Shown piece by piece: positions 1 to 10,400 of a DNA stretch of 64,000 bases. The notes under the pieces were generated by a model. That model saw only the letters and a program-made list of their open reading frames with translations. It ran no database searches and was not told where the DNA came from. Every line of letters starts with the position of its first letter. Position 1 is the first letter of the stretch. This DNA is from Caldisericum exile AZM16c01. Lineage in GTDB: Bacteria > Caldisericota > Caldisericia > Caldisericales > Caldisericaceae. Position numbers and translations under genes: made by a program. The stretch lies in the NCBI RefSeq assembly GCF_000284335.1, contig NC_017096.1, positions 1,488,001 to 1,552,000 on the forward strand, given 5' to 3'.

Positions 1-1152
1 TTCATTTTCAAAATTTTGCCCTTGGGTTTCAAGAATTTCTTTATAAATATATTTCATTTGCGCTAAAATTATATTTAGGCTAAATTCTCTTTCAATTTTC
101 TCTCTTCCTCTTTTGCCCATTTCTTTTGCAACTTCAGGATTTTCCATAAGGTAAATAATTTTATCTGCAAGACCTTCTATATCACCAAATGGCACCAAAA
201 ATCCGTTCACGCCATCTTCGATTAAATCTCTCACACCTCTTATATTATATGAAACGACAGGTTTTTCCATTGCCATCGCTTCCATAACAGAAACAGGCAA
301 ACCCTCACGGGACGATGTAAAAACGAACGCAAGAGAACTCCCTAAATATGGTTTAATGTCTTCTAAATACCCTACAAATCTAATGTAATCTTCCAAAGAC
401 AACCCATACGAAAGATTTCTTAAGGAATCATAACACTTTCCGTCACCTATTAAAACTAACTCAAAATTTTTATTCTTTTGGCTTACCACATAAAAGGCTT
501 TTAATAAATGGTCGAAATGTTTCTCTTTCTCCATTCTTCCCACAGAAGTAAATACAAAACTTTTACCCACATTGAAATTTTTATCTAAATTTTCGGATTC
601 TGCCTTAAACTTCTCAGTATCAACTCCAACTCCTTTTAAATATATTATCTTTCCGTTTGGCACAATTTTCTTTTCTTTTGCAATTTTATAATCATCTGTG
701 TTTATTGTTATCAAAACATCAGTAAACCTACCTGCAAATTTTTCAAGATGGAAATATATCAAATTCATTAAAGGATTGCCATATTCATGAAAGTGAAAAC
801 CATGCGCTGTATAAACAATGTGAGGAATTCCTGCTATCCTCCCCACAATTCGCCCTATAAAACTTGCAACAGGTGTGTGAGTGTGAAGCATTATATAGTT
901 TTCCTTTTTTACGAGTTTATACAATTCAATTGCAGATCTTATATTACTTATACTTAAAGGATTCCTGCTAAAGGGAATATTATGGACTCTAAAACCTTCA
1001 ACCTCTATCTTATCTGTAAAGCCGACATTTGAACACGCAACTTCGACCTCATATCCCATATCTCTCAACAATTTCATAAAAGGAATATGAAAATAATAAA
1101 TGTGCGAATCAACAGTTGCGAGAAATAAGATTTTCTTAATTGTTTTCTTCAT
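1..1152 (-). CDS. GT4 glycosyltransferase, 3' end at window edge
   Basis: The frame is open from an ATG at 1152 to the window edge (384 codons, no stop reached), so the C-terminus is almost complete for this family. It has the GT-B fold pattern of glycosyltransferase family 4 (group 1). The N-terminal half carries an ILFLATVDSHIY start and a HTHTPVASFIGR acceptor-side motif. The C-terminal half has a GxGVDTEKF segment, an FTSVGRMEKEKH segment and the donor-binding SREGLPVSVMEAMAM motif. Its start overlaps the preceding gene by 17 bp, indicating translational coupling in the glycan cluster. It probably adds a sugar to a lipid-linked cell-surface glycan; donor and acceptor are not deducible. 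Confidence 0.85.
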   Translation of the reverse strand, partial: MKKTIKKILFLATVDSHIYYFHIPFMKLLRDMGYEVEVACSNVGFTDKIEVEGFRVHNIPFSRNPLSISNIRSAIELYKLVKKENYIMLHTHTPVASFIGRIVGRIAGIPHIVYTAHGFHFHEYGNPLMNLIYFHLEKFAGRFTDVLITINTDDYKIAKEKKIVPNGKIIYLKGVGVDTEKFKAESENLDKNFNVGKSFVFTSVGRMEKEKHFDHLLKAFYVVSQKNKNFELVLIGDGKCYDSLRNLSYGLSLEDYIRFVGYLEDIKPYLGSSLAFVFTSSREGLPVSVMEAMAMEKPVVSYNIRGVRDLIEDGVNGFLVPFGDIEGLADKIIYLMENPEVAKEMGKRGREKIEREFSLNIILAQMKYIYKEILETQGQNFENE

Positions 1153-2230
1153 TTAGAATTTCCCTGTATAAGCGCAACATTTCTTTTGTGTAAGCCTCAA
1201 TCGAATATTCTCTTTTAACCTTTCCAAAGGCATTTTTTGATAGTTGTTCTCCATAAGCCGAGCTATTAAGAAGATAGACAATTTTTTCTCCAAGTTCGGT
1301 GGACGACTCTTGGTCAACGAGTAAGCCATTAACACCATCCTCAATCACCTCAGGAATTCCACCAACTTTGGTTGCAATTATAGGAATCCCATTTGCCATC
1401 GCCTCAAGTAGCACCATTGGCAGTCCTTCCCAGAGTGAAGGAAGGACAAAAATTTTGCTCATTCTCATTAGCGCTTCAACATCTCTTCTTATACCAAGAA
1501 ATTTTATACTACTTTCAAGATTAAGTTCTTTAACAAGTTTTTCATAATCGCTTTTCAAAGATCCATCGCCAATTAACGCAACAGCAAGGTTCAAGGAGTA
1601 TTTTGATTTTATTTCATAAATTGCTTTTATAAGAACATCAACTCCTTTTGCCTTTTCAAGCCTACCAACGAATAAAACATCGTATATTTTATGCTTCTGT
1701 TCCCCAATTTCATCTTTTACAGGAATTGCATTTTTAATCACGGTAGTCTTGTCTGCAAGTTCAGGAATGTAATCAATCAGTTTCTTTTTAACTAAATCAC
1801 TTACACAGATAATCTTTTTATATCGTGAGTAAACAAACATATCAATTGGCTTATATAATTTTATATCTCTTCTTCTATTGTAAATGCTATGCTCGGAAAA
1901 GATAAATTTAGCCTTTTTACTAACAAACAATGACGCCAAAGCCCCAAACAAATCCGCCGGAAACAAGTGCACATGAACAATATCATAATTATTCTCTCCT
2001 ATTAATTTTACAAGTTTCAAGACACCTCTAAAGTCATATTTAAAAGGTAGTGCAAGGTCGAATACATTAACACCGTTCTTAACAAGATCATCTTTAAATA
2101 CGTTCCTTGAATACAAAGTGCACACATCAATTTGTATATCGGGATGTTTTTTTACTTCAATCAAAAAGTTTTTAAGAAGAGATTCTGCACCACCTGCGTA
2201 TAGTGAGTCAATGAGATTAAGTACCTTCAT
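1136..2230 (-). CDS. GT4 family glycosyltransferase
   Basis: A 364-aa GT-B enzyme of the group 1 family. It begins MKVLNLIDSLYAGGAES, whose glycine-rich GGAE is the usual N-terminal acceptor loop. It continues with HVHLFPADLFG, a VGRLEKAKGVDVLI donor-domain start and the EGLPMVLLEAMANG nucleotide-sugar motif with its Ex7E pair. An in-frame ATG lies six codons upstream, but the ATG at 2230 has GGAG five bases before it and is preferred. The start overlaps the upstream membrane protein gene by 14 bp. Likely function is sugar transfer during exopolysaccharide or O-glycan assembly on the cytoplasmic face of the membrane; specificity is unknown. Confidence 0.87.
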   Translation of the reverse strand: MKVLNLIDSLYAGGAESLLKNFLIEVKKHPDIQIDVCTLYSRNVFKDDLVKNGVNVFDLALPFKYDFRGVLKLVKLIGENNYDIVHVHLFPADLFGALASLFVSKKAKFIFSEHSIYNRRRDIKLYKPIDMFVYSRYKKIICVSDLVKKKLIDYIPELADKTTVIKNAIPVKDEIGEQKHKIYDVLFVGRLEKAKGVDVLIKAIYEIKSKYSLNLAVALIGDGSLKSDYEKLVKELNLESSIKFLGIRRDVEALMRMSKIFVLPSLWEGLPMVLLEAMANGIPIIATKVGGIPEVIEDGVNGLLVDQESSTELGEKIVYLLNSSAYGEQLSKNAFGKVKREYSIEAYTKEMLRLYREILNEENN

Positions 2231-3590
2231 TTCTTCTCCATAAAACATTTGTATTAAATCGTTCTAAAAAATTTTTAACAGTTGGCGAAGCAAGTATAAT
2301 TAGTAGTCCAACAAACTTCGCCCTGTGTCTCAAAGCGCTTCCATAGTTGGAAGTAATAAGACCAAAAACTGTAAACTCTGCAAAGAGCAAAATAAGAATA
2401 AACAAAGTTTCTTTTTTTCTAACTAATTTCTTAATGTTTAGCAAAATAAGAACTACAATAATAATATAAAAAATAGCATCAAAAAAACCAAGCAAGTCAA
2501 TAGGTTCTTTTATCATCCACAGAAAAAGGGAAAAAAGAAAATAAAACAATCTGACAGGTATTTGCAATACTAAATCAGGGAAACTTTTCACAACAAAATT
2601 TGGTAAGTAAACTGCACGCCCATAAGAATATCCAATCTGCATTTTGTTAATATAATTTATCAAACTTTGTAGAAAAGATTTTATTAATATTATAAGTTTA
2701 CCCAGAAAATTAGAAATAGTAGTAGGAGGAGTAGGAAACTGAAGAGGCGATAATTTTTCAAAACCAAATCTGGTCTCAAATTCAAACCATATGAAAAATA
2801 AAGACACAAATATTCCCGCAGATTTTTGGAAGATATATGTTTTTTTCTTCCGAATAAGCCATTCCAATAGAAGAAAGAGATTAATTAGAAAAACGACAAA
2901 AAGAGAAACTAATGCCCCGGTATGGAATCCTACTGACAAGACAAACATGCCCTCAGATACGACCAAACTAATTAAACTTCCATTTTTAAGCCATTTTATA
3001 AAATAATGAACACCACCTGTAAAGAAAAAAACAATCGGGGCTTCTCTTAGAATAGCCAGGGAGAAATAAACAAAAGAAGGAAATATTGAGGAAATATAAG
3101 AGGTAATTAACGCTTCTTCTTCACTAAAGATGTCTTCAGTAATAAGATAAACATAAAAAATCGTAAAAGTTCCAAACATTACATTTATAAATTGCACAAT
3201 AAAAGGATTATACCCAAAAGTGTAATAAACAATTGCAATGAACCAACTATACATGAACGCTCCGGATGTAAAATGTGCAAGCACCCATTCTACTCCATTT
3301 TGAGACCACTGAAGTCCAATAGAATCATACATTGTGGCATCACCCGTATTTAGTAAAGGTAGATGAAAAGCATATGTGTTAAATAAAAGAAATAAAATTC
3401 TTATAACGTAAGCAAGAAATAAAGCATTTTTCATTTCCATCGGTACAAGCCATTGAATCATCAAGAAACCAGCAAAAGTTAATAGAATATTTTGCACTAC
3501 AGGAATTCTTATAGCAAGTACAAAAATAAAGACAAAAAACAAAATTAAAACTCGGTAAACTCGTTTAATTAAGAGGCTATTTTCTTTCAT
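2217..3590 (-). CDS. polytopic glycan-biosynthesis membrane protein (GT39/EpsG-like)
   Basis: A 457-aa integral membrane protein with roughly 10-12 hydrophobic segments along its length. After the third segment it carries an acidic loop (LLNTGDATMYDSIG) resembling the catalytic outer loop of GT-C enzymes that use polyprenyl-phosphate sugars, followed by VFGNPFIVQFINV-type helices. The family is not certain: a GT39-like transferase or a polysaccharide polymerase (EpsG/Wzy-like) are both plausible. Its ATG overlaps the stop of the upstream GT4 gene (ATGA at 3587-3590) and it lies between GT4 genes, which supports a role in making or polymerising a surface polysaccharide. Confidence 0.65.
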   Translation of the reverse strand: MKENSLLIKRVYRVLILFFVFIFVLAIRIPVVQNILLTFAGFLMIQWLVPMEMKNALFLAYVIRILFLLFNTYAFHLPLLNTGDATMYDSIGLQWSQNGVEWVLAHFTSGAFMYSWFIAIVYYTFGYNPFIVQFINVMFGTFTIFYVYLITEDIFSEEEALITSYISSIFPSFVYFSLAILREAPIVFFFTGGVHYFIKWLKNGSLISLVVSEGMFVLSVGFHTGALVSLFVVFLINLFLLLEWLIRKKKTYIFQKSAGIFVSLFFIWFEFETRFGFEKLSPLQFPTPPTTISNFLGKLIILIKSFLQSLINYINKMQIGYSYGRAVYLPNFVVKSFPDLVLQIPVRLFYFLFSLFLWMIKEPIDLLGFFDAIFYIIIVVLILLNIKKLVRKKETLFILILLFAEFTVFGLITSNYGSALRHRAKFVGLLIILASPTVKNFLERFNTNVLWRRNEGT

Positions 3591-4690
3591 ATTAATTTCA
3601 AATACTCCTCAAATATTTTTTCTGATTTATATTTCTCTAATACGTCTTTATCAATTTCAAAACTTTTCGGATTAGTCAAAACTTCCATAATTGCAGTACT
3701 TAGAGCATTTACATCGTGAACTGGCACTAACTTCCCATATTTTCCATTCTCAAGAACTTCTCTTGGCCCACTTTTGCAGTCAGTTGAGATAACAGGGACA
3801 CCAAGCGCAAGCGCTTCTATTAGAACCATAGAGAGCCCTTCGTACAAAGACGAAAGAACAAAAACATCTGCTCTGCTCATATATTTATACGGATTGTCAA
3901 CAAAACCTGGCATCCAGACATAATCTGAAACACCAAGTTCTTTTGTAAGAGTCTCCAGATTCTTTCTTTCTTCTCCTTCACCTAAGATGACAAGTCTTGC
4001 ATCAATTTGTTTTCGAACGAGTGCAAACGCCTTCAGCAATGTGCCAAAGTCTTTCGGCTCAGTTAACCTACCAACAGAGATTATAATAGGTAAATAATTA
4101 TTATCATTAAACCACTTATAATCAACATTTTCTTTTGCCCTGTCAAAAATTTCTAAATCTAATACGGGATTAAATATCACCTTTATCCTGCCAGGTTTTA
4201 GTCTAACATAACTAACTAAATCTTCTTTTACACCTTTCGATACTGCAATTACAAAATCTGCATATGGATAAAATACATGCATTAGCAGAGGCAAAACTTT
4301 GCTTTTTATCGATTTTGAATTCCTTCTTTCTTGAGAAGGGATACTATCTTCCCTAACAATTATTTTCGTTTTACTATTCAAAATCAATTTTGCCATTATT
4401 GCAACAACATTTGCATGATTTAAAGAAGAAATTAAAGCATCGGGCTTATTACTAGCAAGATACTTCACCAATTTAGGTAAAGCCAAAATAACATGCGAAG
4501 TGTTTAAATCAATTATTCTTACATTATTAGGAATTTGTGAAATATATGGTCCTTGTGCACTAACTAATACTAAGTCGATATAAAAATTGCGTTTTGAAAA
4601 TTCCTTGACTAAGTTTACTATTGATTTTTCTGCACCACCACCGTTAAGGTTCGGCAAAAAAAATGCAATTCTTTTTTCAATATTACTCAC
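3587..4690 (-). CDS. GT4 family glycosyltransferase
   Basis: A 367-aa group 1 glycosyltransferase. It has the N-terminal FFLPNLNGGGAEKS loop, a central VIFNPVLDLEIFDRA linker, the donor-side VGRLTEPKDFGTLLKAF motif and SSLYEGLSMVLIEALALG with the conserved glutamates. The start is GTG at 4690, with AGGAGG nine bases upstream. It overlaps the next gene by four bases (ATGA). The closest functional type is an N-acetylgalactosamine/hexose transferase of the WecG/PglA-like group 1 set, but the sugar cannot be read from sequence. It follows the broken GT2 gene in the same transcription unit. Confidence 0.87.
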   Translation of the reverse strand: MSNIEKRIAFFLPNLNGGGAEKSIVNLVKEFSKRNFYIDLVLVSAQGPYISQIPNNVRIIDLNTSHVILALPKLVKYLASNKPDALISSLNHANVVAIMAKLILNSKTKIIVREDSIPSQERRNSKSIKSKVLPLLMHVFYPYADFVIAVSKGVKEDLVSYVRLKPGRIKVIFNPVLDLEIFDRAKENVDYKWFNDNNYLPIIISVGRLTEPKDFGTLLKAFALVRKQIDARLVILGEGEERKNLETLTKELGVSDYVWMPGFVDNPYKYMSRADVFVLSSLYEGLSMVLIEALALGVPVISTDCKSGPREVLENGKYGKLVPVHDVNALSTAIMEVLTNPKSFEIDKDVLEKYKSEKIFEEYLKLI

Positions 4691-4730
4691 CTAATTATTC
4701 CTCCTAATAATTTTGCTTTAATACGATATC

Positions 4731-5644
4731 TCAAGGAGTATCTAAGTCTAAAAAGAAATTCAAAAATACAAACGGATGTTTAAATCCGAACAATAATGCA
4801 TTTTTAAAATCCTTTTTCTTTAGGTAATATGTAAACATATTATAAATATAGTTTCTATTAGATTTTCTAATAAGTCTGTTAAAAGCATTTTTTTCTTCTT
4901 TTGTTAACGGATATTTTTGAGAAAGATAATCAACAATTAAAGGCATATTGTCAATTGGTTTTTTCGAAGTCAATGAACCAGGAGTAATTCTATACAGGTA
5001 GTAAGATTCTTTTGTCACTTTCAATTTTAGCCCAGACAAAAAAAGTTCGAAGTAAAAGCACAGATCTTCAACAGGAACAAATTGTTGTTGTTGAAATATT
5101 TCTCTCTCTTTTACTATTGATAGAGGAAAAATTGGATGCATCATCATGCTCCCAGCATCAATATAATCAAATATATCAAATTCTATTATTTCTGAATTAA
5201 AAAAATTTTATTGTGAAATAAACGTAATTGACTCTCCCACCTTTTTAAGCCCATCGGAGAATCAAAGCAAATTATGTGATCATCTCCAACAAAAAAATTC
5301 TCATTTTTTGCTATTATTGGAATTAATTTTTCCAATCTTTCCTTTAGCCACACATCGTCTGCATCAATAACCGCTCCCCACTTTCCTTTTGCAATCCTAA
5401 GGGCGGTATTTCGTGCTTCTGCAACTCCAAGATTTTTCTCGTGCTTAATATATACAATCCTCTTATCCTTAAAGGACCTAATTACTTCATCACTCCTATC
5501 AGTTGAGCCATCATTAACAACTATAAGTTCAAAGTATGGATATGTTTGAGCTAATACAGACTCAATCGCATCTTTCACATACTTTTCTGCATTGTAAACC
5601 GGCATTATTATTGAAACAAGCCCTAAGTTTTCCATTATTTTCAT
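4731..5644 (-). pseudogene. GT2 glycosyltransferase broken by a frameshift in a T7 tract
   Basis: Two ORFs form one family 2 glycosyltransferase of about 300 aa. The first (5644-5186) has the GT-A start VSIIMPVYNAEKYV, the VVNDGSTDRS loop and the metal-binding DADDVW motif. It then runs into a stop just after a run of seven T on the coding strand (A7 at 5199-5205). Adding one T restores a frame that runs through NSEIIEFDIF and DAGSMMMHP into the second ORF (5147-4731), which carries VPVEDLCFYFELFLSG, the usual ED acceptor/catalytic-base region, and a C-terminal tail. It could be a true inactivating deletion, a phase-variable homopolymer or a sequencing error. It is the first gene of the glycan cluster. 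Confidence 0.8.
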
Positions 5645-5672
5645 CCGTTAATACAAAATAACTTACAAGAAA

Positions 5673-5678
5673 ATTATA
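5673..5678 (-). promoter_or_regulatory. -10 box for the glycan cluster
   Basis: TATAAT on the minus strand, 28 bases before the ATG of the broken GT2 gene. No strong -35 is seen. It is the only clear promoter signal upstream of the run of minus-strand glycosyltransferase genes, which are otherwise overlapping or closely spaced. Confidence 0.5.
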
Positions 5679-5796
5679 CCCAAAAATTCTAATAATAGAG
5701 AATCTTCGAATTGCCTAATCAAAAACCCTCACAAAATTAAGTCATTTCCTAATATAGAAAATCCTTATAGAAATTTAAAAAATAAAACGAGGATAT

Positions 5797-6282
5797 TCAT
5801 TGTATTAAAGAAGACTCGGAAGAGTTTCTCTTCGTGAATAAAAAGGTATTGAGAGATAATGGAAGTGAATTCATCAATGCACATCTATTGAATTATTGTG
5901 AAAAAGAGCATATCACAATTACAAGGGCAAGACTTTATAGAAAGAATGACAATTGCTTTGTTGAAAGATAAACTATTCTGTGGTAAGAAGGGCTGTAGGA
6001 TACATAAGGTATGATACGGATGAGGAACTGAAGATAATGAATGAACTCTACAATACATTGAGGCTCTATACGAACTTTTTCTTACCTTCAATGAAACTAA
6101 AAGAGAAAACAAGAATTGGAAGTAAGGTATCAAAGAAATACGACAAACCCAAGACACCCTATCAAAGGATTCTTGAATGTGAGTTAGTATCTGAAGAAAT
6201 AAAGAAGAATCTCAGGAGAATGTATGAAACACTAAATCCTCTTTTACTTAAAAGAGACTTAGATATACTGATTTTCCTTTGA
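5797..6282 (+). pseudogene. remnant of DDE integrase-type transposase
   Basis: The 3' half of an rve-fold transposase. The first part reads VLRDNGSEFINAHLLNYC (second catalytic Asp, in the DNGSEF motif), then RARLYRKNDNCFVE, where intact relatives have a catalytic Glu followed by QKN. A stop follows at about 5970. A one-base shift restores RRAVGYIRYDTDEELKI through to LRRMYETLNPLLLK and a stop at 6280-6282. The N-terminal DNA-binding domain and first catalytic Asp are missing and no terminal repeats are visible, so the element is dead. It sits between the glycan cluster and the duplicated secreted-protein genes, marking a likely old recombination or insertion point. Confidence 0.75.
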
Positions 6283-6360
6283 CTCAGAATAATTTCAAGT
6301 AGAATTGCTTGAAAAAGTTAGCAATTAAAAACGTGCTAAAAAAATTAGGTAAGGGATCAT

Positions 6361-7430
6361 ATATCTCAAACATAAATTTTCAAACTTTTTGGGAAACTTG
6401 CAGAAATCCTAAATAAAAAGGCAGGCATTGAAGCCTGCCTTGATAGGTAGTTATTACAAGTTAGGTTGGATTATGGTATGTAGTAGATTGTTATGGTCTT
6501 TGATTGAGAGTCGTAGTCTACAACCATGCCAAGGGATTCAGAGACAAATCTCAAGGGGATGTAGGTTCTACCGTTTATGATTTGAGGAGCAACATCAAGG
6601 GTTCTCTTGTTTCCATCAACATAGGCATAGGTTTTGCCAATATAGAGGATTACTGAGTGGCCGTTTAGTTCTATGGTTACTTTCTGTTCTTTTGCATCCC
6701 ACAGGACTTTGCCACCAAGAGATTCAATGAGAGTTCTTATGGGGATAAGGGTTCTACCGTTTTGGATGATGGGTTTACTTCCTTGGGTATCGATGTTTTT
6801 GGTGATGGTGTAGTCAATGGTAATGGTTGGGGAGTTTATGGTAAGGGTTACGATATGGGATCTCTTTGTTTGTTGAGGTTGAGTATAGGTTATTGTAAGG
6901 GTTTTGGTAACCTTGTTGCCCATATTATCTTCTGCGGTTAATGTTATGGTGTTTGTGCCTTGAGAAAGTGTAAGAGTTGTTTCAAAGTTTCCTTCAAGGG
7001 TTACAGGAACAGGAATATCATTTATGATAAGGGACCTTACACCTGAAACAGTATCTATCAATGTGCCTTTAAGAGTTAGAGAATTGGTTGATGTTGTTTG
7101 TGGAATATCTGGAAGGATAACTGTTGGTGGTTTTGTATCAACGAGCACTTTGAAGGATTTGGAGGTATAGTTTCCTACTGTATCATAGACTATTACTTCA
7201 ACAGTATTTAGTCCATCAGGAAGGGCTATTGTTGGATCAAGGTTGTTTTTATCAATTACTACAATGCCATTTACTTTTACAACCATTCGTGCTATACCTG
7301 ATTCATCAGTTGCAGAGACTGTGAATGTTAGTGAATTATCTTTGAGTTTAAGTGTTGTATTAGGTGAATCAAGGTTAATACCATTTATGGTTGGAAGAGT
7401 TACTGTAGGTGGAGTGGTGTCAGGGAGCTT
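6361..7430. repeat. 1,070-bp direct repeat, copy A
   Basis: This stretch matches 10933-12002 at a constant offset of 4,572 bp; I saw no mismatch in the parts compared by eye or in the encoded proteins. It covers the last 319 codons of the subtilase gene, its stop, its 3' untranslated region and terminator. Both boundaries are sharp: at 6360/10932 and at 7431/12003 the flanks become unrelated. Sequence identity in both coding and non-coding parts implies recent duplication or gene conversion. Confidence 0.93.
6411..6440 (-). terminator. rho-independent terminator of the subtilase gene
   Basis: An 8-bp GC-rich stem (AGGCAGGC/GCCTGCCT, 6419-6426 and 6433-6440) with a 6-nt loop. On the minus strand it is followed by TTTTTATTT, about 30 bp past the stop codon. 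It lies inside the duplicated cassette. Confidence 0.85.
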
Positions 7431-10400
7431 AAGAACATTAACTTTAAATTGTTTTGAATCTTCCCTTCCAAATGAATCTGCAACCTTTATTGTAAAGATA
7501 AATACTTTATCTTGATCATCAATGGATGGTGTGAAATTAAATGTATTTCCTGAAATTCCATACTTGCCGTTTGGTTTTGGCGATACAGTCGGAACAGAAT
7601 AGCTGTAAGGCGCAACTCCTCCCGATACACTAAGCGTTGCGGAAACAGTTTGACCTACACTTATAGTTGCTTCAGTTGGATTTATTGTAAGAACAGGGTT
7701 ACTTCCAAAGCCCATATTCCAAGCATTGTCAATTGCGATAACATAAATTTCACTTGTATTTTCACCTGCAGGAATAGTAAAGGAGTTCTGTGTAGGTGAG
7801 ACAATAGCAAAACCACTTGTCCACTCAATATCAAATCCCCAAATGCCTGAAGAAGGCTCTGAGTCTAATGCACTCCATGTAACAGTAACAGATCCATCTG
7901 GATTTGTTGTTGTAGTCCAACTTGTTGATGGTGCAACTCTATCAAGTGAAACGGGGAAGTCAACTATATGTGGTGCATCATAATTTGCCTTATTAAACAT
8001 CTTTTGTGGTGTAGCTTTTATTACAAGGTGGTATTTTCCGTCAGGCACAGAATTTCCATTTGCATCTGTTCCATCCCACCAGAAAGGTTGCCCAGTCCAT
8101 GGATTGGCAAAGTACCATAACCACCCATCAAGCGCATAATAAGGGTCTTTATACATCCAATCAACAGAATCAATTGTCTTTACAAGATTGTTAGAATTAT
8201 CTCTTATCTCAATTGTCACATTTTGAGCATTTCTAAGCAAACCAAAGTTTGCTTCAAGATAATAAGAATTAGTATTAACTGCTATTGCATTTCTGTCAGG
8301 ATTTCCATAAAAATCAATACCTGTAAAATACCAATGGCTACCATCTGTAAATTCAGGCCATGTATCAAAATAACTCTCGCCATACCACCACCAAATAAGG
8401 TTATATGGATCATCTGCGGGTGGGTCAATTATTGGATTAAAGTCCCAAGCGTTTTCATCTGTAAACTGATTCCACTTACCAAGCACACCCATATAAGGCA
8501 TATGGAGCTCAGGAAGAGTTGGATCTGTTGGCACAAATTTTATGAATCCCTCAACATAATTCACATAGTAGTCAAGTATATAACCGTAAAAGTAAAGGGT
8601 TTGCTGCGTGCAATTTGTTGCATCAATTGTTATCGTAACAAATGCAACACCATTTGCAGGAACCGTAACTGTTGAAGGACTTGCGGAAATTGTTGCACCA
8701 GGTAATACTCTTGCTCTCATTACATAATCAACTGTCTGGACATAACCTGGATTAACTGTATATGTAGCAGGTGTAGATGTTGTATTTCTCAATCTTAAGG
8801 TAAAGGAAATTGGTTGATTTTTGTAATTTGTTTGTTCTCCTAATGCAACATAGGGAAGTTCCGTTGGCATTGGTATTTCACCTTTAGGGCTAAAATGCGT
8901 TACAAGAACCGGAGTTTTCACAGCAGACTTTACATCTACCCTTCCTGCGCCAACAAGGTGAGGTGAATAGTAAACGCCCGTTGAAGGATCTGTTATCAAT
9001 TTTGCTGTGTTCATTAAAGCAGTTTTAATATCTGAAACTTGCCAATTAGGATGAACCTGCTTTACAAGTGCTGCTGCAGAAGCAACATGAGGTGCAGCCA
9101 TTGATGTGCCTGAATAATTTGCATAACTCCCCTGAGCAACAGGAACTGTTGACCAAATGCCACCACCAGGTGCAGTTATTTCAGGCTTGAAAGACAAATC
9201 AGGAGCAGGTCCCCATGAGGAGAAACTAACCATAGTATCTACAAGTTGTGGAACATCTGCATAGGTATTTGACCTAAATCCTACCCTACCGCCACCCGTC
9301 TCACCGTTTACTGCGTAAGGAAGTAAAGCTTCACCATCAGCCTTACTAATGAATACTGCAGGAATTGATGGTTGACCATCTGTTGCCATTGTAAGATAAC
9401 CAGTTGTATTATTGAAAATAATTACTCCAATTGCACCGGCATTATAAGCATTTTGAATTTTAGTTAAGAAGGTATAATTTCCCCTCCTAATTAATGCGAT
9501 TTTTCCAGAAACTTCTGGTGGAAACTCAGAGGAACCACCATATCCACAGTAAACATACTCGTATCCCTGTCCATTATTATCCCCAAGTGTTGTAATTGGA
9601 TCGGGTGAACCAGATCCTACGGTATATGCATAGTTTACTTCAGGAGTAGGAGCAATTCTTGTGAGTGCAGGATATCTTGAATAACTATTATAACTTGCTG
9701 CAACTGACATTGCAGATGGAGTAATAGAAGGAGAACCAACCGAAGCCCAATCAGGAATATATTGATACCTATATGATGTACCAAACGTATTTGCATAAGC
9801 CCAATATGAGTTTCCCGCAGAAAGGGATACAAACACACCAGTTCCTATACAACGTTCTATTGCCATATGTTCAATATCAAAAGGATCTACAAATCCGTAA
9901 GGGCTCCCGAACGACATGTTAACTGCTGTAACCTTTGGATGTTTTCCTTCAGGGCCGTTATCAAGGTTATCTGGATCTCCCATATAATCAAAGGCTCTTG
10001 CTATATCAATACCAGTAGCATAACCTTCACCACCTTTAACAATCTTTGCAACCACAAGTTTTGCCTTAGGTGCAACACCTTTTACAACACCATCTGCTGC
10101 CATAATACCTGCAACATGTGTGCCATGGCCCTGCAAATCCATTGGATCAGAATCATTGTCACCGAAATCGTATCCTGCAACTACTTTTGAGGTTGGAAAA
10201 CCATGGTTTGTACCATCGCCGCCAAAATCTGGATGAGTATAATCAATTCCCGTATCAACAACTCCTAAATATAAGCCACTTCCATCAGCACCATAATTAG
10301 ACCACACATCAGTTGCCCCAATTAATGGAACACTATAATTTAGTTCAACTTTATAAACATTGGAGAAGTGAACTCTGTCTTTCCCAAGCGCTTTGTAGAG

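Noticed and set aside
6283-6360. Terminal repeat of the transposase remnant
   Set aside because: No matching inverted end could be found upstream of 5797, so the element's boundary cannot be defined.
7243-7515. Plus-strand ORF repeated at 11815-12111
   Set aside because: Its presence twice merely reflects the duplicated cassette; it lies antisense to the Ig-like modules and has no promoter or ribosome site.
8223-8675. 150-aa plus-strand ORF opposite the subtilase gene
   Set aside because: It is antisense to a well-supported gene with signal peptide and catalytic triad, has unusual Cys/Ile-rich composition, and no ribosome site.
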